A stretch of DNA of 64,000 nt from Cinnamomum chago (GCA_038049695.1 CP142452.1:81014501-81078500); one strand, 5' to 3'. Shown: positions 39,258 to 46,154, counted from the first letter of the stretch. A program made the numbers and translations. The notes: generated from the sequence alone by a model not told the origin.

Positions 39258-41087
39258 ATATTCTGGATTTTTTTTTTGAAATTATTGTGAGGAAGTTCTG
39301 CATTTTTACTGAAAATAATGTGAAACATATTCTGGTATAGTTTTTAGAATATTCTAAAAATACTGTGAAAAAGTTCAACGTTTTTTGTGAAAAATATTCT
39401 GGCAATTCTTCTATTTTTTTTTGGTTTTTCTCACCCTGTTTTGGAATGCAAAATTAATTGGTGCTGATATGCTCCTAAATAGGCCTTCATGACATCATTT
39501 ATGTAATGGCCACTTAACACTTTTTGGTTATGTATTTTTTAAACTTCTTGCTATCTGAATTTTTGTTGTTGAGTGGGTTGAATAATATACTTTGATTGTT
39601 GAGCACCGAATTTCGGAAATATTGTACGGCATTGTGAATTTTGGTTGTTAAATGGCATTGGGAAGATGAATACCCAAGCTAATGAATGGCATTGTGAATT
39701 TTGGTTGTCGAATGGAGTGTGCAGTTCTAACATAGAATGTGTTGGAAGTTCATTGAATGGAGTATGCAGTTATGACATAGAATGCGTTGGAAGTTTGTTG
39801 AATGAAATGTGCAGATATAACATAGACGGGGAGACAAGAAGGAAATCCAAATGACATAATTTTCATCAAAGGGAAGGCTTGGGTCCTTTAAGATCTCCAT
39901 TTTCTGCAATCCAGAGCAAGAGCACTGGCTTCAACTTGAATCTGTATAGATTGGTGAAATACCCATATAGGAAGAGTAACTTGCAGCTGAATCAATGGTG
40001 TTGGATCTAGATTGGAATATTGGACAGTGATGAGAAATGGAACCACTAAAACGAGAACTTGAAACTATACCATGCATTTGTAAGGAATGCGTAGGTGAGT
40101 TATCGAGAAAAAGAAACCCAAACAATATGATGGTTTGAAATCCTTTCAATTTTTAAGATAAAGTTCTAATATCTGGGTTATGAATTACTTCCTGGTTGCA
40201 TCAGCTTAATGAGGATTTATGGTTTGAAATGGGTGAATCAAGTTAATTTCAGCAATGCCTGTAAGTGACCTTGAATAAAATATTTCCTATCACGTAAAAC
40301 TTGTAGCCCCATTTACCCGCCTCCCCCCGGGCCTGAAGGGATTATGGCCCATATGGCCGGGACACCCTCCGTTTTATTAAAAAAAAAAAAAAAATTGTAG
40401 CCCCATACAACATGTAATTGGGCATGCTCATGACCTACATTTAACTTGTGATTTTGGTCAACACTGAACATTAACTGTGTATATAAAAGCCGACCTGTAG
40501 ATTTTGGGACTCACATTCAACTGAAATTATAAACCAACATTCAATAATAAATAAATTGAACTTGTCTGAGTATTAAAACTGAACATCAAATTATAAAGAA
40601 CCTATATCATTCATACAAACCAATTAAAGCCATCACAGACACCCCTACCATTGAACATTAAATGGAATATCAAGTACATGTACTTGGGAACATTAAATGT
40701 CATCAGATGTCCTGTAACATGAGCTTGAGATACAAATGGAATATCACAGATATCCCGTGACAAAAAATTAGAACAACATCCCACATGATTTTATGGAATC
40801 AACATCATTGTGCCGGTGAGTCGTCATTGGAGGTAGACATGTCTAAAAAGCATTGCCTTCAATAGACCAATAGGAGTTGTCTTCTAATATGCTTAGATTG
40901 ATTGCAGAATTCTCAATAGTGCCCCTGAAATGTAAAAAATACAATTAATAATGGTTAAATCAATTAATAACCATCGAATAAGAAGAAATTTAATCTATCT
41001 TCTCAATCATTCAAAAAAAAAAAAAAAAGAGAGAAAAAAATGTTACATTAGTTGTCTAAATCAATTTATCAAAAAAAGAAAAAAAAA

Positions 41088-41125
<38 letters not shown>

Positions 41126-44100
41126 ATACATATAACTTTGAAATCACTCTATTCAGTTTATTAGTTACAATATAAGAAAAAAGATTACTCCATAATCCAC
41201 ATGCAAAAGTTGAATTTTACTCATTATATATATGTATATATATATATATATATAGAAAAGATTCAAATAACCAGATATAACATGGTATCTAGTACCCATT
41301 TTTATTGGTATCTAGTTCCAAGTTACACTTTCTGGCTAGGATTTGCATTTCTAGAATCCTGCATTGTCTAAAATTTCCTTTCATTAAGCTAAGGGTGAGT
41401 TTGGGTGCTGATACATTCAAGATAGCAAAACTTTAGTTGAAATGGAGTAAAATCTTGTAAAGGTGATTTAGGCCCATAAGGGCAATCATTCCCAAATTGA
41501 GATTCTAATCTCTCTTCTCGTTGAAAAATAATGGAGAACCCGCTTCTACTTCCTTTTTTTTCTTTAATAGGTAAATTTGTTTTAAGCAAAAGAGAAAACA
41601 AGGACTTAGAAAGTCACTAGAGTTACAGAGAGCCCAAAAGTCAAGCTATACATTGAGATTGACCCCATGGCCAAATAGAAAAGAAATGACAAGAGCAAAT
41701 CCAGGCACAAAAAATCCATTGGGGAGAATGTGTTTGTGGGCTTTCCACTCCCAAAACAATGAGAATTGCCCTGTAACTGGAACTTTTGCACATACCCAAA
41801 TTAAATAAACCCAATTCCCGATTCCACACCCCAATCCCCACCCCCACAAATAAAAATGAAAACAAGAAAAAGGAAAAAAAAAAAACACCCATGTAGAGTA
41901 ATGACGGTACAAAAAAAAAAAAAAAAAACAAAAATCAAATTAAAGTAGCGAAAGAGAGGACTCGAGAGAGATGCAGTGGTGGAGTGCAGCAGAGAGACAC
42001 TTGCGTTGAAAAAAAAAGGACCATGAGAGAGAGATTAGGTTTGATTTCATGTGAGAGATAGAGGTCTGGTCTCTCGATAGGCGGAAGCTACCAGTACAGT
42101 CTGATGGTTTCGATTTCCCATCCCCATTGGGCACCGTCTGATCGTTTTCTGACCGTTGATTAGGTGGGATCAGATGGCAGAGGAGAAGTCGATCTGGTGC
42201 ACCAGCAGAAGAGGCGTCAGATCCATACACGACAGAGCATGAGACGAGGAAAAGGGAGGAGGAGAAGAGTGTCTGCTGCAGTGGCGAGATCAGAGAGAAG
42301 GGAAGTGAGCGACCGAGAGAGACATGAGGAAGAGGGAACGATTTGGGTTTTTTTCATTCAAATGATTTGGATTTTTTCTTTTTCCTGTTTCCCTCTCTTT
42401 ACCTTTATAGGCTTGATGAGAAATGTTGGATGGATGCATTGATTATACGGTGAAGATGAGTCCTTACTATAGAGAGTGAGGACGCTCCTCATAGGATCAA
42501 TTCCCATATATATATATATATATACATACATATGAATGAATGAAAACAAAACCCTATGATCCAAGACTCCTACTGAAATTAGGACATTAATCCTAATGAT
42601 AACTTATTAAATAAATAAATAAAGAAACAAAATCCTAGATGCAAAATGAATCCTTTCTCTTTGGATGCCTAGTCGCTAGACACCCTTCTTTGGGTCCTAT
42701 ATGTGTGCCACAAGGGTTATGGTGTCTTGTTAATAGAGACTTATAGAACAAACACATACATGTTCTGATGTCTTGGCACATAATTATGTCGGGGGATCAA
42801 TGCTGACACATAATCCCACGTGCATGCTGCACAAAATCACAACTATGATGATACACATTTTCTTAGAAATGGCTTGAACTAACTGCATTGCTTGTTGAAC
42901 CATTGGAATATAGGTGCATTGTCGTCTGAATACTCCAGAGGAATGTGCGAGGCTTATAGGTAAGTGGAATGGTAGTTCAGTTTCTTAGTGAGGAAAATGT
43001 TGAAACACTGGAGAGTATGAGAATGAGTATGCTTGCACACAACTGATGCAGATGTGTTGCTATATCTTATAGCCCAAAACTCAGATTGATTGGATGGTTC
43101 TATCCTCTTATCATTGGATAACTACATCAAGTATGTACCAATGACTGATTCTTGTTCTTAACGCCAGTTCCCTTCAACTGTATCAGATGATCATTACTTT
43201 TGCATCACTTTTGGTGAGGCCCCAATTCTCAATGAGCTCATGAGTTGGATGTTTTGGATTCAGGCTCATACAACGGTTGTGATCATGTGTATGGAATGTC
43301 ATACTTCCCATGTGTATCGAATACTTGCATTTTTATTTTCCTTTGACATCTGTTTCTGTTCTTTTGCAGATGCAAACATGAAACTTGGACTCGGAACCGG
43401 AATTTTGATTGGGGTGCCTATTCCTGCAGAACATGCAGCTTCTGGAGCTTTGATAGAATCTGCCATACAAAGAGCTCTAAAAGAAGCTAGGTTTGAATGG
43501 TTTACACCTTATTTCCCTTTTATTTTGGTTCCCTTTTTATATCTCTGTCATACTGATACTTTGTTAGGGATTCGAGATGCAGTGATAATAATGTTACAGG
43601 AAATTCTGCAACTCCCTTCTTGCTTGCAAGAGTAAATGAACTTACTGGTGGAGCCTCCCTAGCAGCAAGTATCCTTTTATCTTTAAATTTGCTTTATCAT
43701 TAAAAAAGAGAGAGAGAAAGAGGCATCCTAAAATCAGCCTCATTAGATCATCCTAGCTCTTGATTTAATAGGTCTTAAAGTTTAATGGTCTGTTAACCAT
43801 AGATTTTTTTTGGGATTCAATCGAATGGTTAGTGAAGGCTTGATGAGCATATAACTGGGCATGGTTTCAGAATTCAGATCATGGGGGGATAAGAGCGGGA
43901 AAAGAGCTGCAGTTATCAAAGGTGAGCCCAAGTGGGCCCCATAGAGCTGGACTGTACATGCGGTCTACTCGTAGGAGAAAATTCTCCATCCAATCAAGGT
44001 CATCAAATAAAATTAAGAAAGTTTCTATTTGATCATCTATTTAGTGATCTTTCATTAGATTGCTGGCAAAATCTTAGTGGACCTAATTTTTTGTAGATGG

Positions 44101-45377
44101 TTAGATGTTGCAGTGAGCCCAAGTGGGCCCCATAGAGCTAGACTGTACATGCGGTCTACTCGTAGGAGAAAATTATCCATCCAATCAAGGTCATCAGATG
44201 AAATTAATGTATTTTCATTCTGATCATCTATTTAGTGATCTTTCATTAGATTGCCAGAAAAATCTTAGTGGACCTAATTTTTTGTAGATGGTTAGATCTT
44301 GCCCTCGTGCTTGGTAGGTAGTGGGGCTCTGTGTGCTTTTGCTACATATCCTATTTTAGCTGTTACTTAACTTTAGAACAAAACCTCTGAAGTTTCCAAT
44401 AACCCATCATTCTAAATCCATTGATGGGGCTGACATTACACATGCATACTTCTCAAAATCACTATCACCCCTGTTCTTTATGTCCAAGTGCTCTTCAATT
44501 GAATGTGGCCATACAACTAGATTGATCACACAAGATACATGATTAAAATAAAAATAAAAATAAGAATCTCACAAGGTGAGTCTTGCAGATCAATTTGATG
44601 GTATACCAACTTTGATTAAAGTGAATATTTTCATATCAATTAAAGGGATGATAGTTATTCTTGTCCGTTTAGATTTTAGATATGGACCCAACTCATGGAT
44701 CATAAGGATGGGTTCTCAGAGGATACCCTATGGTCATCCCTCAGAGGAGCCAATTCTTAAAAGGAGTCTAGACCCTTAATTTTAAATTCTTAATATTTAA
44801 TAATCATTTTCAATCCATTTATTGCAGTAATTTGTAATCCAAAATTTTATAATATTGAAGTTATTTTTCATGAGAGGGTTGTGTGTACAAGGATTTGGAT
44901 AACACAAGTCAGCTTAGTGCATGGTTAAGACTTACGGACAAAGAGGGAGCACAAATCTATATCAACTTGAGTTGCTTTCATGGATTTTCAATTTGTACAA
45001 GTTGGCCAATGGGCCATTGTCTAATGACTCAGATTGTTGAAATGATGGTACTTTGATGGTAAATACCAATATATGTGATGCAAACATTAAGACTTTAACA
45101 GCTTTAACAGTTAAGAATCTGAACTTCATGGAGTGATTATTATGTGAACTTGTGCCTTCACTCTGATGTTGAACCAATGAACTAAGTGCATAACTTATCA
45201 GTGATTTTCCATACTTTCCTCTGTATAGACTCCTTAACCAGGCTAGATATTGCACTTGTGAAGAACAATGCATGTGTTGGCGCAAATATTGCTATCGCTC
45301 TTTCCAATCTAAGACGGAGGAATAATATGGGTGAGTTCTGGTATCCATTGTTGTTTACGTTAACTGCATCTCTCTAA
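4084..45377 (+). CDS. PUMY: Pseudouridine-5'-phosphate glycosidase (whole gene, 12 exons)
   Basis: This enzyme splits pseudouridine 5'-phosphate into uracil and ribose 5-phosphate; in plants it works with a pseudouridine kinase in peroxisomal RNA-nucleoside breakdown (family knowledge). I joined exons 4084-4110, 11387-11498, 20319-20429, 24318-24400, 29179-29238, 29627-29687, 29957-30063, 35604-35681, 42914-42959, 43370-43490, 43583-43668 and 45247-45377. All introns are GT-AG, phases agree, and the product is about 340 aa, as usual for the family. Family motifs in order are [12 protein letters not shown] (38-49), VATRGNG (112-118), [10 protein letters not shown] (139-148), MDISSDL (153-159), SAGIKSILD (171-179), FPAFFT, PIPAEHA and ARVNELTGG. 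By spacing, Glu40, His146, Asp158 and Lys175 match the bacterial catalytic Glu31, His137, Asp149 and Lys166 (recalled numbering); the lysine forms the Schiff base. No stop or frameshift is seen, so the gene looks functional. The C-terminus after residue 325 is uncertain, and no clear peroxisomal PTS2 is visible. Confidence 0.93.
4915..4970 (+). mobile_element. Orphan hAT terminus
   Basis: CAGTGGTGGACCCGGGATTT resembles the terminus of the hAT at 8917-9646, but no matching opposite end was found in the following 2 kb. Likely a truncated element in PUMY intron 1. Confidence 0.35.
4971..7284. other. PUMY intron 1, proximal part
   Basis: Non-coding. Holds T-runs, a purine-rich G/GA tract at 6460-6830 with degenerate repeats of a GGAGGTGGATGT-type unit, and one MITE-like end at about 6081 (GGGTTCGTTTGGTTGGG after TTA) without a visible partner. 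Confidence 0.35.
7285..7372 (+). mobile_element. SINE head (tRNA-like), degenerate
   Basis: An A box-like TAGCGTAGCTAGTTAGG and a B box-like CGTTCAAATTCC are separated by the usual 30-35 bases, followed by a short G/A-rich tail. The target duplication is not clear. Confidence 0.45.
7590..8640 (+). mobile_element. L1-type LINE 3' fragment (zf-RVT and RNase H)
   Basis: Broken frames encode the plant L1 zinc-binding segment ([30 protein letters not shown]) then an RNase H-like domain ([38 protein letters not shown]). At least three frameshifts or stops are needed to join them. The reverse transcriptase part is absent. Sense-oriented in PUMY intron 1. Confidence 0.75.
8793..8908 (+). mobile_element. 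RTE-type LINE 3' terminus, copy 1
   Basis: It encodes the C-terminal end of an RTE reverse transcriptase ([16 protein letters not shown], stop) followed by a (GAT)n-like tail, the usual 3' signature of the RTE clade. A hAT element has inserted immediately downstream. Confidence 0.7.
8909..9654. mobile_element. Non-autonomous hAT, 730 bp, exact 8-bp TSD
   Basis: The termini are CAGTGGCGGATGGAG at 8917 and, inverted, CAGTGGCGGATCCAG at 9646. GTCAATAT occurs immediately outside both ends (8909-8916 and 9647-9654). The inside is non-coding, with short GGGGGCCC-type palindromes and a second hAT-like end near 9133 (CAGAGGCGGATGCAG), which suggests nesting. Confidence 0.9.
9655..11386. other. PUMY intron 1, distal part
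   Basis: Non-coding apart from an RTE tail at 10385-10503. C-run and T-runs at 10831-10850. No other feature seen. Confidence 0.4.
10385..10503 (+). mobile_element. RTE-type LINE 3' terminus, copy 2
   Basis: The frame [18 protein letters not shown] ends in a stop and a (GAT)4 tail. It matches copy 1 and is severely 5'-truncated, as usual for LINE insertions. Confidence 0.72.
11387..11498 (+). CDS. PUMY: PUMY exon 2
   Basis: It encodes residues 10-46 plus the first base of Gly47, including [10 protein letters not shown] and ALESTIISH with catalytic Glu40. The acceptor is ccttgtag and the donor gtatgc. Confidence 0.93.
12638..12649 (-). mobile_element. Copia-like primer binding site
   Basis: GCTCTAATACCA is the complement of TGGTATTAGAGC, one base from the initiator-Met primer site of Copia elements. 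It implies a minus-strand LTR element whose LTR starts at about 12650; the LTR limits cannot be set by eye. Confidence 0.45.
12650..15187. other. PUMY intron 2, presumed LTR debris
   Basis: Contains runs of T, an (AAGAA)n purine tract at 13097-13150 and several short ORFs without recognisable domains. Likely degraded LTR element, but no paired LTR was found. The left flank of the hAT (15169-15187) is a (TCA)n run. Confidence 0.35.
15456..17982 (-). pseudogene. hAT transposase, zinc finger MYM-type 1-like, two lesions
   Basis: Read on the minus strand, it spans about 841 codons without introns. Order: low-complexity N-terminus, TTF zinc-finger segment ([25 protein letters not shown]), DUF4371 core ([47 protein letters not shown]), and a C-terminal hAT dimerisation motif ([14 protein letters not shown]). 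Two changes break it. A run of seven T near 17386-17392 (six would keep frame) shifts the frame after KKCPF. A TGA at about 15591-15593 lies where the family usually has an arginine (VKT-R-LRNKM), consistent with CGA to TGA at a methylated CpG. After the stop the same frame continues for about 45 codons to the natural stop at 15456. This would be a recently active copy or a source of related non-autonomous elements. Confidence 0.88.
18808..18822 (+). promoter_or_regulatory. TATA box of the captured DIR1-like fragment
   Basis: CTATAAAAGG lies about 45 bases upstream of the ATG at 18861. The spacing suits a plant core promoter with a very short leader. Confidence 0.55.
18861..19121 (+). pseudogene. 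Truncated DIR1-like lipid-transfer protein inside the hAT
   Basis: The frame starts with a hydrophobic signal peptide ([16 protein letters not shown]), then [19 protein letters not shown] and GAHCC. This is the beginning of the DIR1-type non-specific lipid-transfer protein fold, with the first cysteines including the CC pair. After CCR the protein leaves the family: the CLCSYKN half and the last cysteines are missing, replaced by lysine-rich sequence from a degenerate repeat (19040-19290) before a stop. An in-frame ATG and TATA box remain. It is on the strand opposite to the transposase. It looks like a host gene 5' part captured by the transposon. The signal ATG is 18861; an upstream GTG is not a plant start. 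Confidence 0.6.
19040..19290 (+). repeat. Degenerate tandem repeat, three units of about 80 bp
   Basis: Units of the type GAGGAGAAAACCCA...CATGTTTCAGTCATC recur three times and replace the missing second half of the DIR1-like gene. Rich in A and C, with a nine-base G-run near 19160. Confidence 0.55.
19312..19527 (+). other. 71-codon ORF with hydrophobic N-terminus, unidentified
   Basis: The product begins with a likely signal peptide ([20 protein letters not shown]) followed by a serine-rich tail. I recognise no peptide family. It lies inside the hAT and could be another captured 5' gene fragment or chance. Confidence 0.25.
19706..19740 (-). mobile_element. RTE-type LINE 3' end, copy 3
   Basis: Read on the minus strand it encodes [11 protein letters not shown], as in the copies at 8793 and 10385, and stops at the hAT boundary. 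Confidence 0.55.
19741..20318. other. End of PUMY intron 2
   Basis: A direct duplication of about 42 bp (GATTTTGCGATAAGATTTTT... at 19735 and 19774), a C-run, an (AT)n/(GT)n microsatellite at 19860-19900, a CT tract near 20231 and an 18-T run before exon 3. Confidence 0.5.
20319..20429 (+). CDS. PUMY: PUMY exon 3
   Basis: It encodes [11 protein letters not shown] through ILDGVPCIG. The acceptor follows a long T-run (tcatttag) and the donor is gtatta. Residues 47-84, no stops. Confidence 0.95.
20430..22191. other. PUMY intron 3, proximal part
   Basis: No gene or element recognised. Short (CCG)n and (ATT)n runs at 21316-21370. Confidence 0.4.
21955..22080 (+). repeat. Short direct repeats, about 30-33 bp unit
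   Basis: TCATGCAAACTATTAGCCCA-type units occur about four times in tandem with decreasing similarity; the first two are almost identical. Confidence 0.7.
22192..22900. mobile_element. Tourist-like (PIF/Harbinger) MITE, 703 bp
   Basis: The left end GGGTTCATTTGTTTGC (22195) and right end, inverted, GGGGTTGTTTGCC (22897) are flanked by TAA on both sides, the 3-bp duplication of PIF/Harbinger elements. No coding capacity. Confidence 0.65.
23813..23824 (+). mobile_element. LTR-element primer site remnant
   Basis: TGGTGTCAGAGC matches the Met-tRNA primer site except one base. The preceding 200 bases may be LTR; no coding part follows. Confidence 0.4.
24318..24400 (+). CDS. PUMY: PUMY exon 4
   Basis: It encodes [16 protein letters not shown] through RRDIAHV, residues 85-111. 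The acceptor is tttacag and the donor gtgagt. Confidence 0.95.
24401..27123. other. PUMY intron 4, proximal part
   Basis: Non-coding. Includes a primer-site remnant at 26828 preceded by LTR-like sequence. ORFs at 25457-25744 and 26063-26374 (minus) have no recognisable domain. Confidence 0.4.
26828..26839 (+). mobile_element. Copia primer binding site remnant
   Basis: TGGTATCAAAGC directly follows an LTR-like end (TTTAACA). The LTR is probably within 26380-26827. No Copia protein is seen downstream. Confidence 0.45.
27124..27939. mobile_element. Non-autonomous hAT, 800 bp, exact 8-bp TSD
   Basis: Inverted termini TAGAGATGTCAAACGGGCC (27132) and TAGAGATGTCAAATGGGCC (end 27931) are flanked by ATTTGAAC on both sides. 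GC-rich subterminal arrays of GGGCC lie next to both termini, the likely transposase-binding repeats. The middle is AT-rich and non-coding. It is in PUMY intron 4. Confidence 0.93.
27940..29178. other. PUMY intron 4, distal part
   Basis: No gene or element recognised. A short imperfect direct repeat (GGCTAGTTGGCCTTGACA-like) occurs at 28828 and 28884. Confidence 0.4.
29179..29238 (+). CDS. PUMY: PUMY exon 5
   Basis: Twenty codons encode [20 protein letters not shown], a conserved substrate-site segment of the family. The acceptor is attgacag and the donor gtaatt. Confidence 0.96.
29289..29472. repeat. Foldback repeat with GTAGCGG motifs in PUMY intron 5
   Basis: AAAATTTCACA near the left and its inverse near the right enclose CACACCCC/GGGGTGTG and several GTAGCGG words, two of them as the palindrome TAGCGGCCGCTA. 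It looks like a small foldback transposon; no target duplication was identified. Confidence 0.45.
29627..29687 (+). CDS. PUMY: PUMY exon 6
   Basis: It encodes [20 protein letters not shown] plus one base of Thr152. It contains the glycine-rich loop and His146. The acceptor is ccttgcag and the donor gtaagg. Confidence 0.96.
29957..30063 (+). CDS. PUMY: PUMY exon 7
   Basis: It encodes [14 protein letters not shown] through DIPRTLEYL. It carries metal-binding Asp158 and the Schiff-base lysine Lys175 in SAGIKSILD. The acceptor is atatacag and the donor gtatgt. Confidence 0.96.
30118..30224 (+). mobile_element. tRNA-length retroposon with 16-bp TSD
   Basis: Bases 30134-30208 (about 75 nt) carry an A box-like GGCGCTCAGCTGGTTAGG and a B box-like GAGTTTGATTCC. 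They are flanked by AATATTTGGGAACCTT and AATATTTGTGAACCTC. The target copies differ by two or three bases. It is a SINE head or a processed tRNA copy in PUMY intron 7. Confidence 0.6.
30520..33922 (-). mobile_element. Degenerate Copia retrotransposon, antisense in PUMY intron 7
   Basis: Related LTRs lie at 30520-30728 and 33487-33922; both share GATGGAGAAAATAAGAG and end near CACCATTCTAA. Minus-strand order fits Copia: primer site at 33475-33486, reverse transcriptase with SLYGFK (32291-32308) and YVDD (31687-31698), then RNase H ([31 protein letters not shown]; 30965-31219). Many frameshifts and stops. The right LTR contains an internal duplication of about 185 bp beginning again near 33696. 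gag and integrase are not recognisable. Confidence 0.78.
33475..33486 (-). mobile_element. Copia primer binding site
   Basis: GCTCTGATGCCA, the complement of TGGCATCAGAGC, directly inside the right LTR. This sets the minus-strand orientation. Confidence 0.6.
33923..35603. other. End of PUMY intron 7 with Copia LTR remnant
   Basis: A Copia-type primer site lies at 35210-35221 and is preceded by LTR-like sequence with a 40-bp duplicated TGTATAGGATAGGATTTATT unit (34981 and 35021) and a duplicated TAGTGAA-GCACAACAATGTAT unit near 34757 and 34801. No Copia protein follows before exon 8. Confidence 0.45.
35210..35221 (+). mobile_element. Copia primer binding site (exact)
   Basis: TGGTATCAGAGC, the exact initiator-Met primer site, follows an LTR-like end ATTACA. 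The element is truncated a few hundred bases later. Confidence 0.6.
35604..35681 (+). CDS. PUMY: PUMY exon 8
   Basis: It encodes [15 protein letters not shown] and [11 protein letters not shown], residues 188-213, phase 0 on both sides. The acceptor is taatgcag and the donor gtgggt. A 5.5-kb intron with Copia debris precedes it. Confidence 0.95.
35858..36036 (+). mobile_element. SINE with (AAAT)n tail
   Basis: A tRNA-like head with a B box-like TGTTCGACACC (near 35925) ends in an (AAAT)5 tail. AATCTGC occurs before (35858-35864) and after (36030-36036). Confidence 0.6.
36050..37015 (-). mobile_element. L1-type LINE 3' part (zf-RVT, RNase H)
   Basis: Minus-strand frames give [17 protein letters not shown], then the zinc-binding segment ([21 protein letters not shown]), then RNase H ([31 protein letters not shown]). 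Two frameshifts join the three ORFs. Antisense in PUMY intron 8; a T-run near 36053 may be the reversed poly(A). Confidence 0.78.
37016..38125. other. PUMY intron 8, middle
   Basis: AT-rich, non-coding; no feature recognised. Confidence 0.4.
38126..38410 (-). mobile_element. Copia RNase H fragment
   Basis: The minus-strand ORF contains [32 protein letters not shown] and [11 protein letters not shown], the end of a Copia polyprotein. The rest is missing on the upstream side. Confidence 0.8.
38505..38634 (+). repeat. Direct duplication next to the long-TIR element
   Basis: ATGAATGTCAAACCACGAAG occurs at 38512 and again at 38609, about 97 bp apart, with GTCTAACAATAC repeated between. The second copy abuts the long inverted repeat at 38628. 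Confidence 0.7.
39225..39256 (+). repeat. (CT)n microsatellite
   Basis: About 15 uninterrupted CT units inside the long-TIR element. Confidence 0.9.
40301..40406 (+). mobile_element. 5'-truncated SINE with exact 12-bp TSD
   Basis: Bases 40313-40394 match the 3' body of the SINE at 1244-1449 (CGGGCCTGAAGGGATTA) and end in a run of A. TTGTAGCCCCAT is repeated exactly on both sides. It is nested in the long-TIR element, so it is younger than that element. Confidence 0.82.
41091..41122 (+). repeat. (GA)n microsatellite
   Basis: About 15 GA units; an (AT)n run follows at 41224-41254. Confidence 0.9.
42914..42959 (+). CDS. PUMY: PUMY exon 9 (46-bp microexon)
   Basis: This short exon encodes [15 protein letters not shown] plus the first base of Asp229. 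It restores the segment that the family has between SGCK and DANMKL. The acceptor is gaatatag and the donor gtaagt. It is isolated, with 7.2 kb of transposon-filled intron upstream and 0.4 kb downstream. Confidence 0.93.
43370..43490 (+). CDS. PUMY: PUMY exon 10
   Basis: It encodes [19 protein letters not shown] through IQRALKEA plus two bases of Ser269. The acceptor is cttttgcag and the donor gtttga, the weakest donor in the gene. It is followed by a 92-bp intron, far shorter than the others. Confidence 0.93.
43583..43668 (+). CDS. PUMY: PUMY exon 11
   Basis: It encodes [17 protein letters not shown] and [11 protein letters not shown]. The acceptor is gagatgcag and the donor gtatcc. Codon phases on both sides agree with the neighbouring exons. 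Confidence 0.94.
43669..45246. other. PUMY intron 11
   Basis: Contains the 191-bp tandem duplication at 43922-44303 and otherwise no recognised feature. Confidence 0.5.
43922..44303 (+). repeat. Tandem duplication, 191-bp unit
   Basis: GTGAGCCCAAGTGGGCCCCA starts both units (43922 and 44113). They are about 95 percent identical by eye, ending GATGGTTAGATSTTG. Confidence 0.9.
45247..45377 (+). CDS. PUMY: PUMY exon 12 (terminal or penultimate)
   Basis: It encodes [24 protein letters not shown], the conserved C-terminal helix. If read through, the frame adds [15 protein letters not shown] and stops at 45375-45377. However, a near-consensus donor gtgagt sits at 45331, just after the conserved part, so the last 15 residues may be intron. 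Splicing to an acceptor near 51478 would end the protein in MGRLS, and to one near 52230 in GHCKSSL. The core to 45330 is certain; the tail is not. Confidence 0.8.
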
Positions 45378-46036
45378 TGAAGTGTCATTCCCTATATGTT
45401 CCTTAACTGGTGTGCATAAAATTAGTCTTGATAGTGATGCTGTTACATTGCTATTGGCAATTATGATAATTCAAATGTTTCATTATGATGATGTCATTAT
45501 TGCTGTCACTATTAGCTTTTGAAGCTAGAGTAAAGTAATACAAAGGCAGTTAGTCCATGAGCTTTTAAAATGCTCTGCCACCATTGCTGAAGGAAAGGTT
45601 CCCAATTGGAAAGGGGATGAGGCGGTTCCTTACTGTTTTATGTAAATCATGAGAAGTACCATTCCTTTTGACTGGCAAACAGGGCCACTATTTTGTTACA
45701 TGTTCTGCTAACATTTCTGTGACAACATATGATTGCATTAATACTATGAGATTGAGTTGTCTGAGATTTTTGAGGAGCTAAATGATTATTGACTGACACC
45801 AATTGGTTGCTTGGTCCTGTAAATGGAAAGTTCATCCTACAATCCTCACTCAGCAGCAAGATCCACTGAATCAATGAGCCGTGGTCCCGTACAAGAAATC
45901 TAGGTCATGCTATATTGGACCTGCTTTTAAGCTGCTGGCCTAATTGAAGTTTCCAATTTAGTTTCACTGTATATTTCCTCTACTTGAAACCTACATTCAC
46001 AAAAACTTTATGATCATAACTTACTTGGGTTTACAT

Positions 46037-46100
46037 ACTATAGTTCATCATCGTCATCTTCATGGCCTTATCCCATCAATCTAGAGTCGGCTGGAAGTAT
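46037..46100 (-). mobile_element. RTE-type LINE 3' end, copy 4
   Basis: On the minus strand: AGCCGACTCTAG, GGGATAAGGCCATG and a (GAT)n-like tail, matching RTE 3' ends. Only about 60 bp remain. Confidence 0.45.
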
Positions 46101-46154
46101 TCAATTAAAGAAAGTTGATAAAAAATGAAATCATCTTATTTAATAACTATTTAC

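Larger units (their letters stand above)
38628..42505. mobile_element. Long-TIR element, Mutator-like, 3.9 kb
   Basis: The first about 240 bases (GGGAATTGATCCTATGAGG...) recur inverted at the right end up to 42505, with moderate divergence; matching continues through the CCCAAATCGTT segment. Terminal repeats this long are typical of Mutator-like elements. No transposase was recognised, and the interior has CT/GA microsatellites and a nested SINE. No 9-bp duplication is visible; the right flank is an (AT)n run that may have changed. It ends 0.4 kb before PUMY exon 9. Confidence 0.65.

Noticed and set aside
38903-39405. Several ORFs on both strands around the CT repeat
   Set aside because: All are translations of the (CT)n microsatellite and its surroundings inside a transposon.
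41641-41931. Overlapping hydrophobic minus-strand ORFs
   Set aside because: They read antisense through A-runs, giving poly-Phe; no domain.
43240-43635. 131-codon uninterrupted ORF as a single exon
   Set aside because: It reads through the 92-bp intron in the wrong frame after 43490; family alignment requires splicing between 43490 and 43583.
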